Part shown: piece after piece, positions 38,797-51,800 of the stretch
Position numbering within the stretch: the stretch's first letter is position 1
How the letters are laid out: each line of letters starts with the position of its first letter
NCBI GenBank assembly: GCA_902729315.2
Contig: LR746271.1
Location: 342,001-406,000, forward strand
Direction of reading: 5' to 3'
DNA length: 64,000 nt
DNA from: Spirodela intermedia
Taxonomy: Eukaryota > Streptophyta > Magnoliopsida > Alismatales > Araceae
The notes under the pieces: model-generated
The model's input: the letters and a program-made list of their open reading frames with translations, nothing else
Told to the model about the DNA's origin: nothing
Databases searched by the model: none
Position numbers and translations under genes: made by a program

Positions 38797-38801
38797 ACGT
38801 G
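38682..38801. repeat. CT tract interrupted by three CACGTG sites
   Basis: CT dinucleotide runs separated by near-identical inserts of the form (T)(A/G)CACGTGA(C)A-GCCATC. CACGTG cores lie at 38720-38725, 38749-38754 and 38796-38801. Confidence 0.85.
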
Positions 38802-41233
38802 AACGCCATCTATCTCTATCAGTCTTTTTTTTTAACCTATGGTGAAAATGTATTAAATGATAGATTATGCACTCTGCAGAGTAATCTAGGAATAATTATG
38901 CATCCTGTACAATTTGCCTACTTTGGAGGCCCAGTTGAGAGCCCAAAACTGGAGGCCCAATTCATCGGCCTTTCTAGACGGGCCAACAAAAAAGGCATAC
39001 ACCGATCGCTGCCCTAACGATAACCCTTGGAGCAGAACATCTTCCCCCCCACCCCCCCCCCCACCCCCCCGGCCGCTCAGTCCCCCCACCTTCGGCTTCT
39101 CCCTGTGCTTCGTCCGTGCTGCGTGCTCACCTGCCCCCGATCTCGTTGGACCTTGCCTTTTCATCTCATCTGCGGTTGATCGTAGTTGTTCCTGCTTCCG
39201 ATGCCGCTGAAATCGAGCATCCCCGCACCGGCGACTACTCTTTTGCGAAACTCGCTGCGGCGGACATCCGATCCATGGGATCATTGAATATTTTTCTCTT
39301 CTCGGCTCCTTCCTTCTCGTTCACTTCATGAATCTGTATGTTCTTGCTTTGGCGTAGTGCTCGTGGTAGAATGTAACAACATCGACGTCTAGGGTTTAAG
39401 CTCAAACGCGATCTTTCGTTTTCCCGCGCGTTCCCCGCATTCTTACCTTCATTTGATATGTTTGATCTCTAATGCTTATTTTTTCTCGATGTTCCTCCAT
39501 CCCTCGCCATGATCGCATCGAGTTTCCGAAAATTTTCGTCACGAGAAGCTCTCAATATGCCCGCCCGATGATGGAAAATCATTATAGGAGCAGTGTGATG
39601 GTATTTCTCTCCGAGACTTCTTGCGGTGCTCCATTTCCACCATCCGCCTTCACTCGTCTTCATCCGCCTCCGCCACCACCACCACCGCCACCATTCCATT
39701 CCTCTCGTCATCATCTCCATCGCATCCCCCACCTGCGGAAAGGCTCTGGAAAGAAAACTGTCGTTTACACGGCCGTGATTACATGAAGCTATGAGATCTG
39801 AGGGCGGCGCATAAATCGAGTAGTTGACCTCCGCGTCTTTCGCCGGGGATTGTGTTGCTCAGATGCCAACTCTTCTCCTCTCCATGAAAGATGTTTTTTG
39901 CCTAATTTTCCTGGTTTTTCGCGTTCCGCAGGTTCCAATTTTGTGCATCATTTTGAATCAGGTTCTTCCGAAGATCGAAAACAATCAGAATTCTCAATTC
40001 TTTGCGCTAATTTCTTTCCTTTTTTGCATAGATGGTCAATCAAGTCTTGTATGTTTTCCTTGAGCTGACATGTTTTAAAGATTTTCGGCGCAGAGGAACA
40101 GCGGAGAAGATCATCAAAGTCAACGCCTTGCCTGTCCTCCAGGTGCATCCATCAGATAAAGTCAAGATAAATACGACCTTCTTGCATATGATTAACCACC
40201 GATGGGCCGGCCCACCAGGTCTATTGCTGCCTCCAGTCAACATCACTGGTATCTCTTCCCTTGTTGTATTGACCTTCCAAAGCCAAAGTCCACGCCCAAT
40301 GACTGCGCGGTTTTGACTATGAAGATCATAGAGAGAGGGAGAGAGAGAGATCTTAATGGGCCCTGTGAGATCCGGGTGGACCTTTTTGGGCCCAAAAGGT
40401 CCGGGCCCATCACGGAACACCTAACAGGACGGAAGGCTTGTTTCTTTATTACAGGATGGCTTGTTATCCAGGTGGCGGCGCTACTTTTTGTCACGTGAAA
40501 ATGGTCTAACCTGGTCCAAGCTGATTCGCCCTTTGACCTACGCGGGTCCTTAATTTGCGGAAGTCAACGTGTCCGCGGGCGATCTTGGGAGACGTGTCAA
40601 CGAGTCCGTGTCCCCCGGTTACCCGGCCGATTACACGCCTCAGACCGAGTCAACCGTTGTTTGGAGCCGAGAATGGACCTAACGGGCTAAAACCGCCGGC
40701 CCGGATTCCACAGTCGCGTCAATCGGTAGTCGGAGCGGATTTCTCGAGATGGATGATGAGATACAATTAAATAGGCATTTAATAAAATGATTTTTTGGGC
40801 GGTCTCGGTCCTAACTAATTTTATTAAAAACCTTTTTATTAAATGCCCAATATAAGATGGATTTTTGGGCCGGGCGTTCTAGAAGGATCGTCTTCAGCGC
40901 CGCCAAACCTGCCGGACCGGGCAACTGCGAACCGGTCGCACCAGTGAATCGTCAACCTGCCCCCTCCCCCGCCGCCGCGGTTCCCCTTCCCTGTAAAAGG
41001 GCTCCGGCCTCCTAGGTTTTTCCCAAACTCCAGCTTTCCTATTCTCCTCCTCGCGATTAGGGTTTTCTCCTCCTCGCGATCCCATTCTCGGCTCCTGCAG
41101 CAGGGACTAGTGAGGTCTCCGGATCTACGGAACATCGGCTGGTTTTCGGATTGCTTGATTTCTCGGAGATTTCTCGGTTGCTGCCGTCTGTGTTCTTGTT
41201 GATCGGGAGAGGGTTTGTTCGTCTTATGTGAAG

Positions 41234-42406
41234 ATGCGCGGAGGCGACTACCAAGGATCCTCGCTGGGCCGCTCCATCCTCAGCATCCGGCGAGAACACT
41301 TCCATTCCATGGACGCCCCCCGGGAGGTCGCCGGCGGATCGAGGCCGAACCAGGAGATTGAGTCGTTCCAGAGGCACGTTGCCGACCTTTTCCATGATCT
41401 CGCCGCTGCCTGCAGCTCCACTGCGGAATCTGGTGAGGGCCTCTTGTCGCTGTCTTGGATGCGGAAGCTCCTGGAGGCGTTCCTCGTGTGCCAGGAGGCC
41501 TTCAAGGCCATCGTGCTCAACAACAAGGAGCTCGTCTCCCGGTCCCCTCTCGACCGCCTCGTTGGTGAATTTTTCGAGCGCAGCGTCAAAGCTTTAGATG
41601 TCTGCAACGCCATCCGCGACGGGATCGAGCAGGTCCGGCAGTGGCAGAAGCACCTGGAGATTGTGCTGGTGGCCCTCAATCCCTCTCAGAGAACCGTCGG
41701 GGAGGGCCAGCTTCGCCGCGCGAAGAAGGCCCTGACGGACCTCACTATCGCCATGCTCGACGAGAAGGACGCCGGAGCGGTGCTCTCGCAGCGCAACCGT
41801 TCCTTCGGCCGGACCAACAACTCCGGGAAGAATCACAGCGCAGGGTCCCACTTCCGGTCGCTCTCTTGGAGCGTCTCTCGCTCGTGGTCTGCCGCCCGAC
41901 AGCTACAGGCCATTGGCAACAATCTCGCCCCTCCACGCAACAACGAGATCATTGCCTCCGAAGGGCTCGCCATAGCTGTTTACACTATGAACGCAGTTCT
42001 CCTCTTCGTGATGTGGGCGCTCGTCGCAGCAATCCCCTGCCAGGATCGTGGCCTGCAGATCCACTTCTCGGTGCCAAGGAACTTCCCTTGGGCCGAGCCG
42101 ATGACATTACTGCACGATCGGATTCTGGAGGAATCCAAGAAGAAGGATCGCCGGAACTCCAACGGGCTGTTGAAGGAGATTCACGACGTGGAGAGGTGTT
42201 CCCGGCACTTGGCCGAGCTGACAGACCCAAACCAGTTCCCACTGGCGGAGGACAGGGAGACAGAATTGAGGCAGTCTGTGCATGAGCTGTATGAAGTTTG
42301 CAATTCTCTCAAGGACGGACTGGGTCAGCTGGAACGCCAAGTCCGGGAGGTGTTTCACAGGATCATCCGCAATCGGACGGATTGTCAGGACCAACCTTTA
42401 GCCTGA
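41234..42406 (+). CDS. ROH1 family protein (DUF793, BYPASS1-related)
   Basis: Intronless gene of 390 aa. The true ATG is at 41234 ([20 protein letters not shown]); the frame stays open two codons further up but only to a GTG. Family features are the N-terminal [11 protein letters not shown] segment, [37 protein letters not shown], the helix [20 protein letters not shown], a Ser/Arg-rich central linker ([20 protein letters not shown]), one likely membrane segment near residues 245-268 ([20 protein letters not shown]) and a C-terminal helical region with [20 protein letters not shown]. Arabidopsis ROH1 has been reported to bind EXO70A1 and to influence seed-coat mucilage secretion; whether this copy does so is inference. 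SEC5, another exocyst subunit, lies 13 kb away. Confidence 0.92.
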   Translation: MRGGDYQGSSLGRSILSIRREHFHSMDAPREVAGGSRPNQEIESFQRHVADLFHDLAAACSSTAESGEGLLSLSWMRKLLEAFLVCQEAFKAIVLNNKELVSRSPLDRLVGEFFERSVKALDVCNAIRDGIEQVRQWQKHLEIVLVALNPSQRTVGEGQLRRAKKALTDLTIAMLDEKDAGAVLSQRNRSFGRTNNSGKNHSAGSHFRSLSWSVSRSWSAARQLQAIGNNLAPPRNNEIIASEGLAIAVYTMNAVLLFVMWALVAAIPCQDRGLQIHFSVPRNFPWAEPMTLLHDRILEESKKKDRRNSNGLLKEIHDVERCSRHLAELTDPNQFPLAEDRETELRQSVHELYEVCNSLKDGLGQLERQVREVFHRIIRNRTDCQDQPLA

Positions 42407-45400
42407 GGAGCAAGCATCAAGGACCATCTTCTGTAAATTTCTTTTTGCAAGTGATCAATGCTGTTTCCACCATGGACTTGCTGAGCTGTGACCCCCCCCC
42501 CCCCCTTCCCCCTTGCTGTGCTAGAGGAGCGCAATGTGATGACAGCTGCATGACAGATGAAACCATACATCCCTCAGAGAAGGTCACTGCATCGGAAAGT
42601 CAACTACTCACGGCGGCCCTTTGGTTTTTTCTGAGTAGATGAGACCCTTCCTCAGGTGTGGCTGAATGTATCTTCTTTCCTGCGTCCTTCAAAACAATTT
42701 TTTTCCCTACTGGAGAGTTCTGTATAGCACAGATGAGATTGTATATTTCTGTTTATTTATTTATTTATTTATCTGAATGGGTCGCAGCTTTCATTCCGAT
42801 GTCGAATTGCAATCTGGAGATCTGACTTATGTCTACTATGAGAGTTGACCTTGCACCTATTCCCATGTGCTGTACTTCTCTGGTAACCTTCTGCCAATAG
42901 ATCTCCCACAGAAAACTGTCTGTTTGCTGAAAATGAACCAAACTGTGTTATCCCTGGCGGGTACTTGCCCAATTTAGCAGAGATCATCCTAACCCCCCAA
43001 CCTCCAACCTCATTCGTGCTCTATGTTACAGAGAGAGGGGATTTGGATGATCCCTCAGTCAACTCTGCTGGGCCGTAGAACCCCCTTTCCTTTGACTACG
43101 TTTTCCTCTGTTTATGACTTCCCTTGTTCCCACATCAGCGGAGTCAACGCCAAGACATGCGATGTGTCTGTGCTTTGCCTGACGAATGCCGGGCAACATT
43201 TTCAGACCTTGATTTCTAGTCTTTAGGGAACCTTTTTTTTACCAAAAGAAGAAATTTTCAGACCATTGATGCCAGGAACTTGCTTCTCCACAATCTCGTC
43301 CTTGTTGTCACAATTTTCTTGCAGCTATCATTTCCCATTAATTCCGGCGGTCAATGATGGCCGTCAGATCACCATCCATTTATTTTTCCTGCGCTAATTG
43401 ATACTGTAATCAATTGGCCGGCCGAATTTATGTCCGATCAGTCGTGTCTTCTCCTCTTCAGGTCACCCAATGCGAGGCGGCCCACTGCCCAACGTATAGA
43501 GACGTTTTTTTTTTGTGGGATATATATATATATATATATATATTTGTCATTGATGCGTAGACAGGAAATTAGGGAATTTTTATTTCTGAATTATTGTATT
43601 AATTTAAATACCACAGCTGATGAATGCCGTTGAGCTAAACCCACGATGGCTGGTACCAAATGCCACGTGATTATTAATTAATAGTAGACGGCTCGAATTA
43701 TCTCAGCACGGCCCAATATTACAGCCTTATGGACCGAGAAGTGGTATTGGGCCTTTTGTGCGGTGCCCTGCGCCTTGACCACCGCCCACCCATGAGGCCC
43801 ATTATGATGGGCACAGGTAGTGCGAAAGTTAGAGGGATCCTTGGCTGTCAGTCGGCAAATGGTAGCTGTCGCGTTGGCCCCACTATCGGCTGGCCGTTGA
43901 TCGGATCCCACCGTCGTGGACGGTCCCTGATCAGGACACGCAATTAGAATCAGGTGCGGCAGCGAGTGACATATCTTTAATCAACCTCACGTCTTTCCCA
44001 TATTTATCTCTGTCTACTTTGATAATGTCCGCCGTTTAATTTATCATAGAGAGAGAGAGAGAGAGAGATGTCTGAATCGGACGGCCCACGGCCGTCGTAG
44101 TGGTCGTTTATTTGTCGTATGGGCCCCACGGCGGCAACATGGTCAGATCTAACGTGGGGGCTCGAAAATTTTATTGCCAGATGACATCACTGCATCGGCG
44201 GATCTCGTTGTCGCAACCACGTGGCGCAATGTACGGGCCCCACGTGTCAGAGAAGCAGAGTTGACGTTCATTTTTCCATAACAATCTCATTGTGTTTGTG
44301 CCCTTCTTTTTCTGAAACGATTCGTCATAATTCTGGCAAGTATAAGTGCAGGGTTATGGCGACAAATGTTTAAGTACAAGGATCCCATTGCAATTGTTAA
44401 TAACCTCCGGAGGCTATCAAGAAGATATTTCGAGCCCATTATCCATTTCGTGAGGTTTTTCAAAAAAACAGGGGTATTGCGAACATCTTTAAAATTTGAA
44501 GGCTTTATATTGAAATGTTGCGGATTTTATGAAGTCGAAGGAAAAATCCCCCTTTGCCGAACGTTCAGTAAAAATCGGTAAAACTATTTTGAATAAAATC
44601 GGATAATGGGGATATTATGAGATACTTTATATTATTGAATGGTCTAAGTGTAATATTTTTAGGTACATAATCCCAATAATCCATGACTTTTGGAGATTTC
44701 GGTGGTGGAACGAAATTTAAGTCTCTCTCTAATTCCATCTCCACGCGGGCACGTTTCTCGCTTCTTTTAGGGATCTTATTGCAATTCATACATTTTTAGG
44801 ATCTTATTGTAATCATTGAAGGGGTACGAAGTCAAATATGAATAATACCCGAAATTTTATTACTAAATTGTATTTAATTGATGGCGTGGTCAAGTGGAAA
44901 ATATTTTTAGTCGAGGGAAACGCAACATCACGTGATGAAGATATTAATGCATTTTTAAAAAAATATGGGGTCATTTTGTAATGCTTTGTGCACACGGAGC
45001 CAATATTTTATTAGTTTCGCCGATCGGCTGATAAAACTGATCACGTGCGCTGTATTGGGTAGTATTATCATAATTTTAAATTTAATATATATACAAAAAA
45101 TGTGGACACAAAAGTCAACTAATGATACGTTGGGGTTTTTAGGATAAAATAGCCGGGAACAAAGGCCACCGCGGGGGCCGGATATTTGTTGCTGAGGTGT
45201 CGGTTGCATTCCCGAAGTTTAAAATTATGAGATAGCAAGTGAAACTCGATAGCTGGGAGAGAAACTGCCAGCTGTCGGTCGCTTTCGCTCCTCCCCCACG
45301 TCAGATCTTCCCTCGAACCTTCCTCTTTCTAATATTAACGCCTATGTCCCTTCTCTCTCTCTCTCTCTCTCTAGGGACCAGAGAGAGCTCCCGCCACTTC

Positions 45401-45824
45401 CAACGCCTGGGCTTGAAGTCGTACTGCTGAACGATCCAGGAAGAAGACGGCGGCGCTTCCTAGGGCTTGCAGGGGTGTTCTGTGTTCTAAGATGAGGGAT
45501 TCTTTCTGGTTTTTCAGGATTTTTCTGGTGGTCTGAAGGGAGTCTCCACTCCTTGTTCTCCTCCGCCTGCGCTTCCCGTCCGTGTTGACTGATATGGAGG
45601 CGTGGTTTTACTGGAGTTCCAGGGTGGTACGTTATAGGCAACAGCTCATCCGAGCTCCTCAATAATTTTTTCTGGTTGACCGGCCGGTGGAAGGGGCGGT
45701 AGGAGTGTTGACGAGAAGTTGTAGCCCAAGCCGTTCCTTCCGCGTCGGCGTCCAGGTGTCTCTGCCGCGGAATCTCTAGTCGTTTCTAGTCCCTCACGGT
45801 TCACCAATTCCGAGGTAACTCAAT
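42407..45824. other. Intergenic region between ROH1-like and UGT80B1-like genes
   Basis: The first 400 bases are presumably the ROH1 3' untranslated region, with a C run near 42491 and TTTA repeats near 42755-42772. G-box cores occur near 43663, 44218 and 44241. There are an AT tract at 43518-43543, a GA tract at 44047-44068 and a CT tract at 45349-45373. The stretch 45240-45824 is the probable UGT80B1 leader with two upstream ORFs. No other gene is seen. Confidence 0.6.
45492..45665 (+). other. Two upstream ORFs in UGT80B1-like leader
   Basis: ATG at 45492 opens 14 codons ending TGA at 45536. ATG at 45594 opens 23 codons ending TAA at 45665. Both precede the main start at 45825 and could reduce its translation if the leader is unspliced. 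GT donors at about 45628 and 45814 leave room for leader introns. Confidence 0.4.
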
Positions 45825-48800
45825 ATGTTCGGACAATCTTCTTCGCAGATTGATTGCCGCATTGCAGGCGAAATGGGAAGCAACAGCGCTGCGATCTTGG
45901 ATGATGAAACTAGATCATGGAGCGCGGAGCGTGAATTAGGAGAGGATGCTTCGGACAAGTCCCACGACGATGCTGGTGGCATTTCAAGGGTTTTGAATGT
46001 GGAGGGTGGGGAACCAGACGACCGCTCTATTGTTAGTTTCGGGCAGACATCGACCGCCCCCAGATACTCCTCTGATCTGGGGATTTCTTCTGGAGGTTAG
46101 TTCTCACTCAGATTCGTTATTTTGGACTTCGTCTGGTTTCCAGCCATATCCACTACCGGCGTCTTCTCAGGAACATGCTCTGGGTTTCAAATTGTTAACA
46201 AGGGGGGAAGGTAATATTGGGTCAATGTTCTGATTCAAGAAAAACGCGTAGGAAAAAATAAATATGGCATACTCTTCATCTTGTCGCTCTTCTCTTCGCC
46301 CGGGGGCTGATTTGAGCATGCTCTCAGTTGACTACTCTCTCTGTTGTTAACGCGTTTATCTGCTTTTGACGAAATTGTCTTCCTAAGTAGACGAGGTCTT
46401 TATTTTGATCTGATGTGTAGAGTGTGCGCAGAGAATTCCTTACAGAAGTGTATATATATTATTTTTTTTAATATATCTCAGTCGTTACAGATTTTTTTTC
46501 TATGAAGGACGAGAAACACTGTACGCATAGATGATTGTTGGCAGCTTATACTTGCAGACTAATGGATACCGCGTTTTCAAATAAGTTAAAAGTTTTGAAA
46601 TAAAGTTGCTGGAATCAGGGTACTTTTCATCCCTTCCCACGTCCATGCACAGTTAGAAGAACGTCAGTCAACAAGTGTCAGTATGGAGTGCATTTTTTTA
46701 CCACGCTTTCACACGAGTTTCATGCCCAAAAAGGGAATTAATCCGAGAACCACAATTTGGTATCTGTCTCAATAAATAGGGGTTAGTCTGTCCTAGGTCA
46801 ACTGCATGAACTCAAACTCTTTTGGAATCTCTGCCCAACCTCCTTCACAAAAGCTGAATGAAATGGTGGTGCGCCAAACTAAAGAGAATTGAATTTCTAT
46901 CCTGTTTTTCATTTTACGCGGTTCTCCTGAAAAATTTAGTTGTAATCTCCTCGAGGATCATGAACCGCTGTTAATGGATCATAAAGAGTGGTCATCAAAT
47001 TGGACCGGTTCACATGTATTAGCTAAAAAAACTTTGCTGCCAGGGTGATTAGCCCGAAATAGTTATGCCGTTGCTGTATCACACATTATTTCTATAAAAC
47101 TCTCTGGCTGGGATTAGATTGATCTGACTTGGTTGATGTTTAAAAGGAAGGAATGGGTTCTGTTCGGCTATAAACGAACCAAATGGCAACAAGGATCTTA
47201 AAGAATCCAAACTCATCCATTATCGTCCCTAAGCAACTTGGTAAACATTCTACGTTGCTTGGGGTGTTTTTGATGATATTCATGATGGTGTCTGTTGGGA
47301 ATGATTTTCAGCAGTGTGCTTACATAAATGTAAATGCTTCTAAGGATATTGATCTAGATATAGGGATCCAATTTAAAATTAAAAATTCTATAAATATTTT
47401 GTGACATATAAACCGTAAATATAAATCTGCGGTTAATACCTGAAAGATGAATTCACATTTGGAAATGATCTATTAAAAAATGTGATGTGATAGTTCAGAA
47501 ATTTCTGACACAACGATATCCAAATAGCAGCATAAAGTTAACTTTATGAGACCCTCTCTGCAGAGCATTGGCCTCATTAATTGTATCTGTGCCGCTTGGA
47601 TTATGAGAGACTACTCAACTTTCGTAGTTTAGCGTGTATGTCTCGCAAAAGTAATCCAATGTGTTAGTGAATATGACTTCTACCTCGATTTTTATTCCAA
47701 CTGATAAACAAGTACATACAAGGAATGTTTATTAGACGAGAATCATTCTGATATCCTTATCAATCCTGACATGGTTTACAAAGTGGTGATCGTGTCTTTG
47801 ATTGGAGTTCACAGACTTTTTTTTCCAATTTTTTTCCTTTTTTGATTTATAGAATTTTACACTTCACTTAAGGGAGATGGTGCATAGTGAGTCTGTGAAC
47901 CTGTGAGCTCACCTTTATGTTGGCATGTTTCTTTGGCGATCATCTCGTATCTAATGTGTTTTATGATCCTTTTTCAGGCTTGGAAGATTTGAAAACTGTA
48001 CCTAAGCGCTCTAATAGCAGTGACAGGCTAATTGAAAATCAGGACTTTAAAGTGTCTCAATCCAAGACCGTGAAAAAGGAAACTGTAAGGCATGACTGGA
48101 AACTTGACAGACTCTCTGCACGTGAAAAGGTGTGTATCCATGAATCATGGGTTTAATTCATTTCTTTCTACATTTATCTGCTCATACCGTATTTTTTCGC
48201 CATGTACTTGTCTTATAGATTTCTACACTACGTATAATTCTAGCTGGTATGTTTCTGATGAGTAAATTTTCCTTATCACTGTTCAAGTGTAACGAGAGGT
48301 AATTGACCTTTTTATTTTTAGCTGTATTCCCTTCCTTTTTCGATGGAATGCCTTTTAAGTCCAAATTGAGAAAAACCGTCGCACTTTCCAATTTCTATGT
48401 TTTTTATCATCGTCTAGTGAAAGACATTATTCTTTTCCCCAGAAAAATATAGTCGAAAACTTGGTGAAAATCCAGAAGGATGGTACGGTTGAGGTTGATG
48501 TTGCCCAAGGTGTTCCTGTTGCATCAGAACTTCTAGAGCTTGATACTATTGATTCAGCTCCAGCGGGTGTTGCAACTAATGGTTCCGATTTCTCAAGGTC
48601 CATTCCAAAGTTGAGCATTGTGATGCTTGTTGTTGGAACAAGAGGAGATGTTCAGCCATTTGTGGCATTTGCAAGAAGACTTCAGGCATGTTTAACTATG
48701 TTTCAAAGATTGCTATTGTTCTGTCTACATGCTCTCTCATTCATTATTGTCCACTCGTTGTGCATCTTTCTACGAGTAATATGATACCATCCATGAGGCA

Positions 48801-51800
48801 TTTTACTGGGTTGGAATTTTTGGCAGAGGAAAAAAATTCTGAGGGATCTCTGTCCTAGTAAAACATAATATAGCTGTCTGCAAGGTCGTGAATATTGGGT
48901 GAAATAAAGTCATTAACAAGATAATGCCTGGCACCCTGTTAATTTTTTATGTCCTTTGGATAATGCTTCTTTAGCCATCCATTTTTCTTCCTCCAAATTC
49001 GGTTTTAAAAATCCAACTTCGTGACAATGTTGGAGCTTTTTTAAAAAATAGTTTTTTTTTACTTTTCCTTTGTCATTTCTTTCTGATTTTTGTGTATTTT
49101 AATATTTTGTAATGCTGTTTACAATTCTTGGACAGGAGTTTGGTCATCGTGTTAGGTTAGCTACCCATACTGATTTCCGCTCGTTTGTGAAGTCCGCTGG
49201 TGTTGAGTTTTATCCATTGGGTGGTGATCCTCGGATTCTGGCTGGATGTAAGGAGTTCTCATCAATATCCTCTTTGGATCCTTTTCCTTAAAGCACTTCC
49301 AGACCAAATCTATGTCTTCTTGGAATCTTAGCATATGTTTGCCCACATCTTTAATCAATAACCGTTTCATTTATTTCTTTGTTTTTTTTAATTTATTCTG
49401 CATAAATGTTGTTTTTAGTCATTTCCTGTTACGTGGTCTCTCTTGCATTTTATTTGACGTAGTAGTCTGGTCGTCACTGATTTATCTGGATAGCTAGGGC
49501 TTTATTAATGGGATGGTTATGTAAACCATGCAAACATAAAAAAAGGAATATTGTTGCATAAATATTACACCAGTAAAAAAAGGTTTCGAACATAAAAAAG
49601 GAATATTGTTGCATCATCAGAAGTTGATATTCAAATTTATTGAAGTCTTGAAATTATCTTTTTGCTTACAAAACAATGACCAGAAGTGCTTCTACCGTGG
49701 GCTCCCACTGACTCTGTGATGCAGTTGGAGTTAGGTGTAGGATATGGAATTATGTAACCTTTATAACATAGAGGTGAAAACACTAGGGTTAGCAGGAGCT
49801 ACACTCCGGAAATATCATGGAATCTTCTTGCAGGAGCCAAACTAAAATTCTCATATACAGCAGTAAAAAATATGGCCTCATATTATAGACAGATTGTTAT
49901 GGTACACGTGTGGCCAGATGGTCTCTATATGTAAGATATGTCCTTCTCAACCAACATTTACTTGTTTGGAGATTGTTTAATTGGGTTTCATACTGTGGGT
50001 TTCGGGGCCACTTGAATAGGCAGGGTGCAGGTCTCTTTTTGATCCAGAAATAGGTTTCTTTTGGTACACTTGTATAAATCAGTTAATGACCCAAAAAAAT
50101 TATTACTGAAATAGAAAGCTTCTCAGATGTTAGGGCTTTTCTTCTAGTGTGTGAAAGAACCAAGGAGTGCTAACACTGTTTTGTAATAAGGAAGGTAATA
50201 ATTTTGTGGTTTTGGGAATATTGAGCTACTAGCATGGCCTGCACGACCTTAGTGTTGGGTAAGTGATGCATAGAGGGTTTTGAGCCGCCAATGGAATACA
50301 ACTTGTACATTCTAAAACGTCAATGGCATGTAGAATTGTAGGAAGAGAGGGGTGCATTGCCAACTCAGAGTAGATGTTGGAATTAAATCTGCGAGAGAGT
50401 CAGTCACATAAGAGTCACAATAACATTATATTGGTTTGGTTTAAATTTTAACTTACTCCACTCCCTCAAGCCTTTCTTTCCTGGGGAGTTCTACCATGTT
50501 TCACGTAAACATTTTACACTTGGTGGATTCTCGGGGTCCTATCAAACAATTTACATCCACAAGTCCTGCTCGATTAAAAATTTGTCTAGCTTAGAGACGG
50601 AGATAGTAATACCAGGCACATAACTCCACATGTACACGTGGGAAAGAACTTACAAGGCAATGGGAAGTGTAGCTTACATGGAAAACTTTTTGTTGGCCTT
50701 TGTGGGGTTGAGCAGATTTCTATTTTTAGACAGGAGTTGACCTGAGAACTGGCTTCTACGTAGGTAGGTTCATGTTTTTCATATTGAGATAAGTGTCAGT
50801 ATTTCTGAATTTGAAAAACAACACAAATTGAGGGCTGACCCACAGCTGATGCGAGTCGATTCTTGATTGACCTGCACACAATTTTGCAATAAAGTGTTGA
50901 CTCCTAAGTTAGAGGATCAACACTTTCGATCTATAGTTCAACACAAATCATAAAATGTGAATATTTATGAAGAATGATACAAGATAATGTTTGGCTCATC
51001 AAAGCCAACACTTCAAACTCAGCACATTAAAAAAATAAAAATATTTTGAGAGGAAAAAATACAAAAAAGCGATGTAATACCGGGTGAGAAGCAAATACGC
51101 ATGAAAAACGTGAAATAAATTTCTGGTCACTATCAACTGACGTCTTGTTTTGTGTGATCATTTAGTATAATTTTGATATTTTTTTGAGATGGGAAATGTA
51201 TTATTTGCTTCTTTATATCTGATGGTTGTTATTTTGGATCACAGATATGGCCAGAAATAAAGGTCTTATGACATCTGCTCCAGCAGAAGTATCCATACAG
51301 AGGAAAGAGTTGAAGGCAATTATTCATTCACTTTTACCGGCATGCACTGAACCTGACCTGGACTCAGGGACTCCATTTAGAGCTCAGGCTATTGTTGCCA
51401 ACCCTCCTGCTTATGGTATGGCTCGATTGAGATGACCATCTAGGCTCGTCTAAATATTATCATGATCAAATAAATCTTGTGTACTATTTTTTTGTGTGAT
51501 TAGTTTTTGTATCTACTGCAGTCCACGAAGTTATCCATATCTTTCAGTCTGTGGTTCGCTGTTACTAGCCATGTTTCTGCAGCAGTGTTAGGAACGTGGT
51601 TTAACTGGATGCTGCCATCAGCAGTACTTACTCTGCTGTTCTTGATATATATTTTTTTGAAGATGTGTTTACTTCATGAGTTTCATCTTACGCAGTCAGG
51701 CATTAATCATTTTGAATTTTCATATTGAGGAAACATAAACATAATGTTTGTAAGCAGAGAAGTGATCTGTTAGATAAGGATTGAAACTAGATGTGGAGGA

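Larger units (their letters stand above)
36468..41233. other. Long repeat-rich intergenic region
   Basis: About 4.8 kb between the WAT1-like and ROH1-like genes. It holds a long GA tract (36801-36889), an AT tract (37480-37517), a ~32 bp triplicate (38222-38314), a CT region with three G-boxes (38682-38801), poly-C at 39041-39070, and a small inverted repeat at 40774-40847. GC-rich, CT-rich sequence at 39040-39420 followed by intron-like sequence to about 40330 resembles a transcribed leader, but I could not assemble a recognisable protein. The open frames there (for example 40032-40316) have no known domain. The last 250 bases would be the ROH1 leader. Confidence 0.6.

Noticed and set aside
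41228-41233. Start of the ROH1-like gene at 41228
   Set aside because: The codon there is GTG; the first ATG in frame is at 41234 and fits the family N-terminus.
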